Notes under the pieces: generated by a model | The model's input: only the letters and a program-made list of their open reading frames with translations | What the model was told of the DNA's origin: nothing | The model's database searches: none | Shown here: one piece after another, positions 8,238 through 16,672 of the stretch | Layout: each line of letters starts with the position of its first letter | Numbering within the stretch: the stretch's first letter is position 1 | Translations under genes and position numbers: made by a program | Source: an uncultured Collinsella sp. | Lineage (GTDB): Bacteria > Actinomycetota > Coriobacteriia > Coriobacteriales > Coriobacteriaceae | Length of the DNA stretch: 64,000 bases | Direction: 5' to 3' | Assembly (NCBI GenBank): GCA_958415525.1 | Contig: CATYZE010000009.1 | Span: 1-64,000, forward strand

Positions 8238-9599
8238 CTACAGAATAAATCGAAGGATGTCGGAACGAAGCATATAGACAAACAGCAGCGCAAAGAGCGC
8301 GATGCCCACATAGCTCACAATCGTCTGGACCTTGAGCGGAAGCTCGCGGCCCGCAATCTTTTGAATGATCTCGATGACCAGCTTGCCGCCATCGAGTGGT
8401 GGGATGGGCAGCAGGTTCATAAAGCCAAGCGAGAACGAAATGAGCGCGGCAAACGACAGGAACGTTGCGGGGCCGGCAGCAGCGGCCTGTGAGGACATAA
8501 CGCTAATACCCACGATCGAAGAAGACTGATCGAGAATCTCCATCGTATGCTGCGGCTGGAGCAGGCGCATCACGCCATCCGCTGTCTGCACGACATAGGA
8601 GAACGACAGGCGAGCCGACGTGATGGGGTCTAAACGGACCACCTGCGTAGAGGCATACACACCTAGGCGCTCGTCCTCTTTGAGCGCAACCGTGGTCGAA
8701 TGCTGCTTGCCGTCACGCTCGTACTCGATGGCGATATCGTCCTTACCGGCGGCCTTGCCGATGGCATCGTAGACATCCATCCAAGTGGAACATGAGACAC
8801 CGTCAACCGAAAGGATTGCATCACCGGCCTCGATACCCGCCTTGGCGGCAATAGACCCCTCGTCAACCTGACCGATCACGTTGGTATCCATCGGCACGGT
8901 GACACCCGCAATGGAATAGATGCTCATAAGGAGCAAAAAACCCGTCAAGATATTGACGATAATGCCCGCGAGCAGCATAAAGGCGCGCTTGAGAAAGCCC
9001 TGGCCAAGATAGGTGTGCGAGCGCTCTTGCGCAAGGAACTCGGCCTCGCCGCACGGCAGTTCCCATACATCGCCCTCGGCAGTCGCATGTTCGCGATCGA
9101 AAAGGCGACCATCAAAGGTGGTATAGCCTGCCGTGTCTCGCGGCAACGTCTGATATTTGGTGGGATAGTAGCTCGACGAGGGCTTCTCCCCTTCCTCATA
9201 CCAGGGCGCGATGGAGCCCCAGCCCAGCAAAAGGGCGCATGCCTCGAGCACATCCTCCTCGGAAAGCTCGAGCTCGACAGCAAGGTCGGCCACGGTCACG
9301 CGACCATGACGATAGATAGCCGCGAGCACGCGATCGGCGCACGAAACATCGGTCGGATCCATACCGCAGATGGCAGCGTAGCCACCCAGCAGCAGCGGGG
9401 TCACGCCAAACTTGGTTCCAATGCGACGCGACGTGTAATGGATGTCAAAGCGGCACGGCAGACCCAAAAAGAACTCGGTCACACGGACGCCGCAGGCACG
9501 CGCCGCCAAAAAGTGGCCGCCCTCGTGCAAAAACACGAGGACGGAAAGCATCAGCAGGCCCCAAAAGACCGATGAGAGAACGCTCAGAGCAGTATCCAT
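8238..9599 (-). CDS. rseP: Site-2 intramembrane metalloprotease with large insertion
   Basis: Membrane zinc protease of the RseP/RasP/S2P family, which cleaves anti-sigma factors and remnant signal peptides. Active-site HEGGH is at residues 25-29 in the first membrane helix, the PDZ domain follows the second helix (about 235-330), and the C-terminal NLLPIPPLDGGK gives the metal-ligand Asp. Unusually, about 115 residues (81-195) sit between GGYAAICGM and the second helix, where E. coli RseP has about 30; part of it (84-135) looks like a winged helix. The ATG at 9599 is preferred over TTG at 9614, which touches the AAGGA. It lies between dxr and ispG, as rasP lies after dxr in Bacillus. Confidence 0.93.
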   Translation of the reverse strand: MDTALSVLSSVFWGLLMLSVLVFLHEGGHFLAARACGVRVTEFFLGLPCRFDIHYTSRRIGTKFGVTPLLLGGYAAICGMDPTDVSCADRVLAAIYRHGRVTVADLAVELELSEEDVLEACALLLGWGSIAPWYEEGEKPSSSYYPTKYQTLPRDTAGYTTFDGRLFDREHATAEGDVWELPCGEAEFLAQERSHTYLGQGFLKRAFMLLAGIIVNILTGFLLLMSIYSIAGVTVPMDTNVIGQVDEGSIAAKAGIEAGDAILSVDGVSCSTWMDVYDAIGKAAGKDDIAIEYERDGKQHSTTVALKEDERLGVYASTQVVRLDPITSARLSFSYVVQTADGVMRLLQPQHTMEILDQSSSIVGISVMSSQAAAAGPATFLSFAALISFSLGFMNLLPIPPLDGGKLVIEIIQKIAGRELPLKVQTIVSYVGIALFALLFVYMLRSDILRFIL

Positions 9600-9624
9600 A
9601 AAACGAAAAAGCAATCCTTATGGG

Positions 9625-10812
9625 TTAGGAACGGGTTGCGGCGAGCACCTGCGCAGCCTTTTCACGCGCCCACGCATCGATGTCGCGAAGCTGCTCAAAC
9701 GAATCGACCGCCTGCATATCGTGGGCGTCCATGCAGGATTCCACAATGCGATCGATATCGGTAAAGCTGCAGCCATCGTGCAGGAAGGCATCGACGGCGA
9801 CCTCGTTGGCGGCATTGAGCACGCACGGCATGGTGCCACCCGTCTTGCCGGCACGCTCGGCCAGTGCCAGACAGCGGAAGGTATCCATGTCGGCAGCATC
9901 AAACGTGAGCTGCCCCAGCTCGCGGAAATCGATACGAGGCGCCGGGGTATCCCAACGCTCGGGATACGAGAACGCGAACTGGATGGGAATACGCATGTCG
10001 GAAGCACCGAGATGCGCCATCACGGAGCCGTCGGCGAACTCGACCATAGAGTGAATCTTGGACTGACGCTGCACGACCACGTTAATGAAATCGAGGTCGC
10101 AGTTAAACAGATGCATGGCCTCAATGCGCTCCAGGCCCTTGTTCATGAGGGTGGCGGAGTCAATGGTAATCTTGGCACCCATGGCCCACGTGGGATGCGC
10201 GAGGGCATCGGCACGCGTCACGCGATCGAGCTCGTCGCGCGTGCGGCCAAAGAACGGACCGCCCGAGCAGGTGAGCCAAATGCAGTGGGCCTCGCGCGGG
10301 TTCTCCCCCAGATAGCACTGGTAGATGGCGGAATGCTCAGAGTCGACCGGAATAAGCTGGCCCGGTTGCGCCAACGGCATAAGCAAGTCGCCACCGACGA
10401 CGAGGGACTCCTTGTTGGCAAGGGCAAGGCGCTTATTCGAGGTCAAGGCCGCATGGCTCGCCTCGAGACCGGCGGCGCCCACAATAGCGACGAGCACGCA
10501 GTCGACATCGTCGCGACGTGCGAGCTCGCAAACCGCCTGCGCGCCAACGCCGAGCTTCGTTCCCTCGGGCAACTCCTGCAGCACGGCGTCATCGCCATGA
10601 TCGACATCGGCCACGGCAACCGCCGGAACCGAGAACTCGCGGGCAGCGGCAACGAGCTCGGAGGTACTGGAGTTAACGGACAGCGCCGTCACCTGCAGGC
10701 GATCGGCATGCTGGCGGCACACATCGAGCGCCTGGGTGCCGATAGAGCCCGTACAACCCAGGATGGCAACGCGAAGGCGTCCATCGGGGCCATACGTCGT
10801 CTGGAAGGACAT
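9625..10812 (-). CDS. dxr: 1-deoxy-D-xylulose 5-phosphate reductoisomerase
   Basis: Second step of the MEP pathway, turning DXP into MEP with NADPH. The 395 residues show the N-terminal nucleotide fold ILGCTGSIGTQALDV, the NKESLVVGG motif and the metal/substrate segment VDSEHSAIYQC, with the C-terminal helical domain present. Its ATG overlaps the cdsA stop by one base (TAATG), so translation is coupled. It supplies precursors for UppS two genes upstream. Confidence 0.97.
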   Translation of the reverse strand: MSFQTTYGPDGRLRVAILGCTGSIGTQALDVCRQHADRLQVTALSVNSSTSELVAAAREFSVPAVAVADVDHGDDAVLQELPEGTKLGVGAQAVCELARRDDVDCVLVAIVGAAGLEASHAALTSNKRLALANKESLVVGGDLLMPLAQPGQLIPVDSEHSAIYQCYLGENPREAHCIWLTCSGGPFFGRTRDELDRVTRADALAHPTWAMGAKITIDSATLMNKGLERIEAMHLFNCDLDFINVVVQRQSKIHSMVEFADGSVMAHLGASDMRIPIQFAFSYPERWDTPAPRIDFRELGQLTFDAADMDTFRCLALAERAGKTGGTMPCVLNAANEVAVDAFLHDGCSFTDIDRIVESCMDAHDMQAVDSFEQLRDIDAWAREKAAQVLAATRS

Positions 10813-11711
10813 TACAGCACGCCTCCGATCATCAAAAGCAGCTGCGCGGTAATGCAGCCAAAGATAAGCGAGTCGCTACGGTCGAGCATGCCGCCATGGC
10901 CCGGGATAAGGTTGCCGGAATCCTTGACGCCCACACCGCGCTTGATGCGCGACTCGATGAGGTCGCCGATAACGCCCAGAATGGACACAACCACGCCGCA
11001 CAGCAGCGCATAGGGCAGGCTGAGCTTGTAGAAGTGCGTCGCCCACAGGATGAGCCAAATCAAAACCGAGCCCAGGATGCCGCCGACAAACCCCTCCCAG
11101 CTCTTTTTGGGAGAAATCTTGGGAACCATCTTGTGCTTGCCGATACGGCTGCCCACGATGTAGGCAAACGAATCGGAGACCCAAAGGGACGCGCAAACGC
11201 CCACTGAAAGCAGGGCACCGGCAAAACCGGGCACGGCATCGCGCAGCAGCACGATAGCCGACAGCATAAAGCCAGTGTAGATGGGACCCATGAGCGTCAC
11301 GGCCACATCAGAGATGCGGGTACGCGGCGACCAGACATACCAAATGCCCACAGCGAGCATCAAGGCAAAAAGCAGGGCATTCAGCAACATCGAATCGCCC
11401 AACGCCGACAGCGGAAAGAGTACGGCGGCAGCGATACCCATGCGCTCGTTAGCCATCTTGCCATCGAGCCTTGTCATACGGAAAAACTCATAGCAGCACA
11501 GACCGCTCATGACAGAAACAAAGATGGCCGTGGGCACGATACCCAAAACCAGGCACAGGATAAAGACAACGGCGTAGACGATACCGGCGGCGGCACGGGT
11601 AATAAAGCCCGCCAGCCACGAACCGGTGCCGCTCTTCGCTGCAGGCGCTCCCGCAGTGGCAGCCTTACGCTCAGGCGTCTTGGGAGCAGTTGCCTTGGGA
11701 CGATCGGACAC
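10812..11711 (-). CDS. cdsA: Phosphatidate cytidylyltransferase
   Basis: Integral membrane enzyme making CDP-diacylglycerol from phosphatidate and CTP, the branch point of phospholipid synthesis. About eight hydrophobic segments are seen, and the C-terminus carries the family signature: GVIGDLIESRIKRGVGVKDS and IPGHGGMLDRSDSL. The first 35 residues are a hydrophilic Ala/Lys-rich tail before the first helix. The start is GTG at 11711, two bases after the uppS stop. Length 299, slightly above average because of that tail. Confidence 0.95.
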   Translation of the reverse strand: MSDRPKATAPKTPERKAATAGAPAAKSGTGSWLAGFITRAAAGIVYAVVFILCLVLGIVPTAIFVSVMSGLCCYEFFRMTRLDGKMANERMGIAAAVLFPLSALGDSMLLNALLFALMLAVGIWYVWSPRTRISDVAVTLMGPIYTGFMLSAIVLLRDAVPGFAGALLSVGVCASLWVSDSFAYIVGSRIGKHKMVPKISPKKSWEGFVGGILGSVLIWLILWATHFYKLSLPYALLCGVVVSILGVIGDLIESRIKRGVGVKDSGNLIPGHGGMLDRSDSLIFGCITAQLLLMIGGVL

Positions 11712-11713
11712 GA

Positions 11714-12508
11714 TTAAGCCTCCTCGGTCTTGCTCAGTCCACCAAACCTACGGTCACGGCCCTGATAGGCCAAAATGGCGTCGACAAGGCCCCAACGATC
11801 AAAGTCGGGCCAATAGGTATCGGTGACGTAGAATTCGGAATAAGCCACCTGCCACAGCAGATAGTTCGAAAGGCGCAACTCACCAGAGGTGCGAATCACA
11901 AGCTCAGGATCGGGAAGGCCGGCGGTATAGAGATGGGAAGCCACCATGTCGTCATCAATTGCGGCAGGATCGATCTTACCGGCGGCAGCGTCGAGTGCAA
12001 TCTGACGGACAGCGCGGGTAATCTCGGCACGCGCGCCGTAGTTGACGGCAAGCGCCAGCGTCATACCGGTGTGATCGGCGCACTCGGCAAGACCGCGTTC
12101 AAAAACGTCGCGGGTCTTCTTGGGCAGCGCGGAAATGTCACCCAAAAAGACAACACGCACGTTTTCGCGCTTCAGAAGCGGCAGCTCGTCGATAAACGTC
12201 TTGGCAAACAGATGCATCAAGACGTTGACCTCATGCTGCGGACGGTTCCAGTTTTCGGTAGAAAACGCATAGGCCGAAAGCACGTCGACGCCCAGACGAA
12301 CGCAGGCGGTAATAATCTCGCGAAGGGAGACGATACCCGCCTTGTGGCCCTCGGTGCGTGCAAGACCACGCGACGTGGCCCAACGACCGTTGCCGTCCAT
12401 GATGCACGAGATGTGGTGCGGAATGTTATTGAGGTCAAGGTCGGAAAAACCGACGCCCGCAGGGGCGTCGGCAAAGTACTCGACCAGTTTATGCTCGTCG
12501 TATTGCAC
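11714..12508 (-). CDS. uppS: Undecaprenyl diphosphate synthase (cis-prenyltransferase)
   Basis: Condenses isopentenyl units onto farnesyl diphosphate to make the C55 lipid carrier for cell wall synthesis. The signature HISCIMDGNGRWA with catalytic Asp38 is intact, followed by GHKAG, YAFSTENWNRP and the C-terminal RTSGELRLSNYLLWQ. Length 264, normal. The start is GTG at 12508, one base after the frr stop. It forms a cassette with cdsA and dxr as in Bacillus. Confidence 0.96.
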   Translation of the reverse strand: MQYDEHKLVEYFADAPAGVGFSDLDLNNIPHHISCIMDGNGRWATSRGLARTEGHKAGIVSLREIITACVRLGVDVLSAYAFSTENWNRPQHEVNVLMHLFAKTFIDELPLLKRENVRVVFLGDISALPKKTRDVFERGLAECADHTGMTLALAVNYGARAEITRAVRQIALDAAAGKIDPAAIDDDMVASHLYTAGLPDPELVIRTSGELRLSNYLLWQVAYSEFYVTDTYWPDFDRWGLVDAILAYQGRDRRFGGLSKTEEA

Positions 12509-12509
12509 C

Positions 12510-13046
12510 TTAGATCTCCATGACCTCGGCTTCTTTTTCCTTCAGAAGCTCCTCGACCTTGGCGACATACTCATCGGTATGCTTCTGGACCTTGGCCTGC
12601 TCGCGACGGACATCGTCCTCGGTGAGCTCCTCATCGCGCTCGAGCTTATTGTTGAAGTCGCGACGGATGTTACGAATAGACACCTTGGCCTGCTCGGCGT
12701 ACTCGCGGCACTCCTTGACGAGCTCGCGACGGCGCTCCTCGGTGGGAGCCGGGAACGGCAGACGAACGACGGTGCCATCGGAGTTGGGGGTAATACCCAG
12801 ATCGGAAGCGCCGATGGCCTTGACGATGGCGTTGATAAGCGCCTTGTCCCACGGCTCGATGAGCAGCATGTGGGCCTCGGGGGTCTTGACGGCGGCAACC
12901 TGCGTGACCGGCGTGGGAACACCGTAATAATCGACGGTGATGTCGGACAGAATGTTAGCGTTGGCGCGGCCGGTACGGACCTTGGAGAAGTTATGCTTGA
13001 GGGACTCGAGCGACTTGTCCATGTGGGCGGTGATGTTCTCTGCCAT
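12510..13046 (-). CDS. frr: Ribosome recycling factor
   Basis: Splits post-termination ribosomes together with EF-G. The 178 residues have the three-helix bundle pattern: KVRTGRANANILSDITVDYYG, IEPWDKALINAIVKAI, and the long basic helix RRRELVKECREYAEQAKVSIRNIRR. It is a few residues shorter than the usual 185. The start at 13046 follows AGGAGG, which lies inside the last codons of pyrH; the gap is 2 nt. Confidence 0.97.
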   Translation of the reverse strand: MAENITAHMDKSLESLKHNFSKVRTGRANANILSDITVDYYGVPTPVTQVAAVKTPEAHMLLIEPWDKALINAIVKAIGASDLGITPNSDGTVVRLPFPAPTEERRRELVKECREYAEQAKVSIRNIRRDFNNKLERDEELTEDDVRREQAKVQKHTDEYVAKVEELLKEKEAEVMEI

Positions 13047-13048
13047 GC

Positions 13049-13771
13049 TTAATCCTCCTGATAGACGAGCGTGCCGACGGGCTCACCCGAAAGCGCGCGC
13101 TTGACGGTGTCCTCGCCATCGATGTTGAGGACCAAAATGGGCATACGGTTATCCTGGCACAGGGCCGTAGCCGTGGAATCCATAACCTGCAGGCCGCGAA
13201 CGAGAACCTCGTGATAGGTAATCTTGTCAAAACGGACGGCATCGGCGCACTTGACGGGATCCTTGTCGTAGATGCCGTCAACCTTGGTGGCTTTAATCAG
13301 AATCTCGGCGCCGATCTCGCACGCACGAAGAGCCGCGGCGGTGTCGGTCGTAAAGTACGGATTGCCCGAACCGGCGGCAAAAATAACGACGTTGCCCTTG
13401 GACAGATGGTTGATAGCGCGGCGACGAATATAGGGCTCGCAGATCTCGTTCATCTGGATAGCGCTCATCACGCGGCAGGGAACATCGTTATGCTCGAAGG
13501 CATCCTGCAGGGCGAGCGCGTTCATAACGGTTGCCAGCATGCCCATGTAGTCGGCCTGAGCACGCTCCATGCCACCGGCAGCGCCGGCCATGCCGCGAAA
13601 AATGTTGCCGCCGCCGACAACGACGCCGACCTCATGGCCAACGGCGAGCAGCTCCTTGACCTGCTTGGCAAGATGGTCGGTAACCTTGGGGTCGATGCCA
13701 TATTGGCCGTCGCCCATCAGTGCTTCGCCGGAAAGCTTAAGAAGCACGCGTTTATATCGGATGTCGGACAA
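13049..13771 (-). CDS. pyrH: UMP kinase (bacterial PyrH type)
   Basis: Phosphorylates UMP to UDP; the bacterial enzyme is an amino-acid-kinase-fold hexamer unrelated to eukaryotic UMP kinases. Visible: RVLLKLSGEALMG at the N-terminus, VVVGGGNIFRG, and the uridine-site region ATKVDGIYDKDPVK. Length 240, normal. The start is TTG at 13771 with the strong ribosome site AAAGGAGG; no ATG fits the family N-terminus. First gene of pyrH-frr-uppS-cdsA-dxr-rseP-ispG-proS. Confidence 0.97.
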   Translation of the reverse strand: MSDIRYKRVLLKLSGEALMGDGQYGIDPKVTDHLAKQVKELLAVGHEVGVVVGGGNIFRGMAGAAGGMERAQADYMGMLATVMNALALQDAFEHNDVPCRVMSAIQMNEICEPYIRRRAINHLSKGNVVIFAAGSGNPYFTTDTAAALRACEIGAEILIKATKVDGIYDKDPVKCADAVRFDKITYHEVLVRGLQVMDSTATALCQDNRMPILVLNIDGEDTVKRALSGEPVGTLVYQED

Positions 13772-13834
13772 AGCGATCCTCCTTTAATTAGACTCTCAAT
13801 ATGATATCAAAGGCTCTGATAAGAGCCATGAAAA

Positions 13835-13865
13835 AGCAGGCTGTGAGTAAAACCCACAGCCTGCT
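13835..13865 (-). terminator. Intrinsic terminator of rpsB-tsf
   Basis: AGCAGGCTGTG (13835-13845) pairs perfectly with CACAGCCTGCT (13855-13865); on the minus strand the stem is followed by TTTTTC. It separates rpsB-tsf from pyrH. A second 6-bp hairpin lies at 13812-13827. Confidence 0.88.
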
Positions 13866-13888
13866 CATTACCAGCTACAAGAGCTTAT

Positions 13889-14758
13889 TTACTCGCCACG
13901 GACCAGACGGTCAAAGGCAACGACGGTAATGGTGTCGCCGAGCTCCTTGGAGACCTGCTCAGCGTACTTCTTGATGGTGAGGGAGCTGTCCTTGATGAAC
14001 TCCTGCTCGGTGAGCACGGACTGCTTGTAGAACTTCTCCAGACGACCAACAGCCATCTTCTCCTGGATAGCCTCGGGCTTGCCGGACTCGGCAGCCTGGG
14101 CCATGTAGATCTGCTTCTCGTGCTCGACGGTCTCGGCCGGAACCTGATCGCGGGTGGCGCAAATCGGTGCGACGGCGGCAACCTGAAGGGCAACGTCGTG
14201 AGCGAAGGTCTTGAAGGACTCAGCCTGAGCGGTCTCGGCCTTCTCGAAGGCGAACTCGACGAGGACGCCGATCTTACCACCCATGTGGATGTAAGAAGCG
14301 AGCGCGCCGTTCTCGGCCTTGCGGGCAGCGAAGCGGGAGATCTTCATGTTCTCGCCCATGATGTGAATCATCTCGGTGAGCTCGGAGGAAACGGTCTCCT
14401 CGCCCATCGGCTTCTCGAGCAGAGCGTCGACGTCAGCAGGCTCGGTGGTAGCGACAACCTCAGCGACCTTGGAAGCAAAGCCGGTGAACTTGGCGTTGGA
14501 GCCAACGAAGTCGGTCTCGCAGGAGAGCTCGAGCAGAGCGCCGGTCTTGCCATCCTCGGAGACGTACGCGGCGACAGCGCCCTCGTTGGTCTCACGGCCA
14601 GCCTTCTTGGCAGCCTTGGCAAGGCCGTTCTTACGCAGAACGTCGACAGCGGCGTCCATGTCGCCGTCAGCCTCGACGAGAGCCTTCTTGCACTCCATCA
14701 TCGGGGAGTCGGTCATCTCGCGGAGCTGCTTGACCATAGCGGCGGTAATCTGGGCCAT
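13889..14758 (-). CDS. tsf: Translation elongation factor Ts
   Basis: Exchanges GDP for GTP on EF-Tu. The N-terminal UBA-like domain MAQITAAMVKQLREMTDSPMMECKKAL and the core sequence LSCETDFVGSN are diagnostic. Length 289, typical. The ATG at 14758 has AAAGGAA 8 nt upstream; an earlier in-frame ATG at 14773 lies before that site and is rejected. It follows rpsB in the universal rpsB-tsf operon. Confidence 0.97.
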   Translation of the reverse strand: MAQITAAMVKQLREMTDSPMMECKKALVEADGDMDAAVDVLRKNGLAKAAKKAGRETNEGAVAAYVSEDGKTGALLELSCETDFVGSNAKFTGFASKVAEVVATTEPADVDALLEKPMGEETVSSELTEMIHIMGENMKISRFAARKAENGALASYIHMGGKIGVLVEFAFEKAETAQAESFKTFAHDVALQVAAVAPICATRDQVPAETVEHEKQIYMAQAAESGKPEAIQEKMAVGRLEKFYKQSVLTEQEFIKDSSLTIKKYAEQVSKELGDTITVVAFDRLVRGE

Positions 14759-14803
14759 TGTGGTTCCTTTCAAAGAGATGAAAAAGAATTAACTAAGACT
14801 GAT

Positions 14804-15532
14804 TTACTCGGCCTTGGGCTCAGCGGCCATCTCGGCCTCGGAGACCTGCTCCTTGCCGGAGCCAGCGAGGCAGGCGTCAGCCATGAGCTCGCACATAAGG
14901 GTGACAGCAGAGATAGCGTCATCGTTGCAGGGGATGCCGTACTCGACCTCGTCGGGATCGGAGTTGGTGTCGATCAGAGCGACGACGGGGATGTTCAGGC
15001 GCTGAGCCTCCTTGATGGCGTTCTCCTCGCGCTTGGTGTCGATGACGAAGAGAGCCTGGGGCAGACCCTTCATGTCGCGGGCACCACCGAGGTTGGTCTG
15101 GAGCTTGGTGAGCTCCTTGCCGAGAACAGCCTGCTCCTTCTTGGGGAGCACTGCCATGCGACCGTCCTCGACCATGGCCTCGAGCTCCTCCATGCGGTTG
15201 ATACGGGAGCGGATGGTGACGAAGTTGGTCAGCATACCGCCGAGCCAACGCTGGTTGATATAAGGCATGTTGGCGCGCTCAGCGGCGTTCTTGACGGCCT
15301 CCTGAGCCTGCTTCTTGGTGCCGACGAACAGCACATTGCCACCCTTGGCGACGTTCTTGACGAAAGTGTAGGCCTGGTCGGCGTCGAGGATGGTCTGCTT
15401 GAGGTCGAGGATGTAGATGCCGTTGCGCTCACCGAAGATGAACGGCTTCATCTTGGGGTTCCAGCGACGGGTCTGGTGACCGAAGTGGCAACCGGCCTCG
15501 AGCAGGGTGCGGATATTAATCTTGGTAGCCAT
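14804..15532 (-). CDS. rpsB: 30S ribosomal protein S2
   Basis: Small-subunit protein of 242 residues beginning MATKINIRTLLEAGCHFGHQTRRWNPKM, with FVGTKKQAQ, INQRWLGGMLTNF and the C-terminal PVVALIDTNSDPDEVEYGIPCNDD, all typical of S2. The start follows AGGAGG. It is preceded by a leader of about 140 nt that could hold an autoregulatory S2-binding structure, as known for this operon in other bacteria; no specific fold was worked out here. Confidence 0.98.
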   Translation of the reverse strand: MATKINIRTLLEAGCHFGHQTRRWNPKMKPFIFGERNGIYILDLKQTILDADQAYTFVKNVAKGGNVLFVGTKKQAQEAVKNAAERANMPYINQRWLGGMLTNFVTIRSRINRMEELEAMVEDGRMAVLPKKEQAVLGKELTKLQTNLGGARDMKGLPQALFVIDTKREENAIKEAQRLNIPVVALIDTNSDPDEVEYGIPCNDDAISAVTLMCELMADACLAGSGKEQVSEAEMAAEPKAE

Positions 15533-15673
15533 GTTAAACCTCCTGTGGTTTGCCTCCGCGCGGGGTCATCCTCCAAAACCAACCCGGACATGTGCTACCA
15601 AAGCCCGGGCACCACGGTATGAAGTAGCCGCGCGTGTGTGATAAAAACATGTTGCCGTGAAGCAACCCGATGA

Positions 15674-15702
15674 ATGATAGCAGGAATGCTTCTTCCTGCC
15701 AA
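15674..15702 (-). promoter_or_regulatory. Promoter of rpsB-tsf with palindromic spacer
   Basis: On the minus strand TTGGCA (15697-15702) and TATCAT (15674-15679) are 17 bp apart and TGC precedes the -10, giving a near-consensus extended promoter. The spacer is largely a perfect inverted repeat, GCAGGAA (15680-15686) and TTCCTGC (15693-15699), which could be an operator. The leader to rpsB is about 140 nt. Confidence 0.8.
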
Positions 15703-15751
15703 CCCGCAATCAAAACCACACACCTGAGTGCGGCGCGGGACGTCCCAGCCA

Positions 15752-16672
15752 CTATTCGCCGCGGGGATGGGCTTGAGCCACAGCCCGCTTAAGCCGATCG
15801 GGTGTGAGATGCGTGTAGATCTGCGTCGTGGACAGGCTCGCATGGCCCAGCAGCTCTTGAACCGAGCGCAGGTCCGCACCGCCCTCGAGCAAGTCGGTCG
15901 CAAAGGTATGGCGCATCGCATGCGGGGCGATGTCGGCAGGCATGCCGGCGAGCGTCGCCAGCGTATGAAACCGCCGCCTGAGCATGGCGGCACTCATGCG
16001 ATTACCGCGCGCCGATATAAGCAGCGGATGCGGCCCGGTAACGGGGTCACGACGCTTTGCCTGAGCGAGCAACTCCGGCCTCCCCTCCTCAATATAGAGA
16101 CGCGTCGCCTCGAGCGAACGACGATACAGAGGGACGATACGTTCTTTGCTCCCCTTGCCCCACAGGCGCAGCGTGCGTTCGGACCACGCAATGAACTCCA
16201 CATTGAGTGCTGCGAGCTCAGAGATACGGGCGCCCGAGGCATAGAGCAGCTCGAGCATCGCCGCATCGCGCAGTCCCGCGGGTGTTGAGGTATCAGGCGT
16301 CTTGAGCAGCGCCTCCACCTGTTGGGTCGTCAGCACACCGGGTAGATCGCGCGGGAGCTTGGGCGAGGAAATTGCCGAGACCACATCGCCCTCCACGACC
16401 CCCTCGGCAGCCATCCATCGATAGAGCGATCGGATAGCCGACAGATGCGCCGCAAGCGTTCGGGGAGCCACCTGCTCACGCGAAAGCTCGGCAAGATAGC
16501 GACGAATGGTGCGCACGTCGGCAGCGAAAGCATCTATATCCTCGCGCTCGCACCAGGCAGCAAAGCGCTCCAGCCTCGAACCATAGGCCGTCACCGTGTT
16601 GGGAGAAAGTCCCTCGACACGTGAGATATAGGCGATAAACGAGTCGACGGTGTCGTACAGGTCAAAGGCTAT
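15752..16672 (-). CDS. xerC: Tyrosine recombinase XerC/XerD family
   Basis: Site-specific recombinase resolving chromosome dimers. The catalytic set is present: Arg in ASGARISELAAL, Lys in GKGSKE, HAMRH, GHASLS and the nucleophile Tyr in TTQIYTHL. The SAM-like N-domain homology (DLYDTVDSFIAYISRVEGLS) extends upstream of the first ordinary start codon (GTG at 16594), so that start would cut off a conserved helix. No ATG, GTG or TTG occurs in frame before the stop codon at 16718-16720. The best candidate is ATA at 16672, 9 nt after GGAGG and overlapping the trmFO stop; CTG at 16660 is an alternative. The place after trmFO matches xerC/codV of Firmicutes. Confidence 0.85.
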   Translation of the reverse strand: MAFDLYDTVDSFIAYISRVEGLSPNTVTAYGSRLERFAAWCEREDIDAFAADVRTIRRYLAELSREQVAPRTLAAHLSAIRSLYRWMAAEGVVEGDVVSAISSPKLPRDLPGVLTTQQVEALLKTPDTSTPAGLRDAAMLELLYASGARISELAALNVEFIAWSERTLRLWGKGSKERIVPLYRRSLEATRLYIEEGRPELLAQAKRRDPVTGPHPLLISARGNRMSAAMLRRRFHTLATLAGMPADIAPHAMRHTFATDLLEGGADLRSVQELLGHASLSTTQIYTHLTPDRLKRAVAQAHPRGE

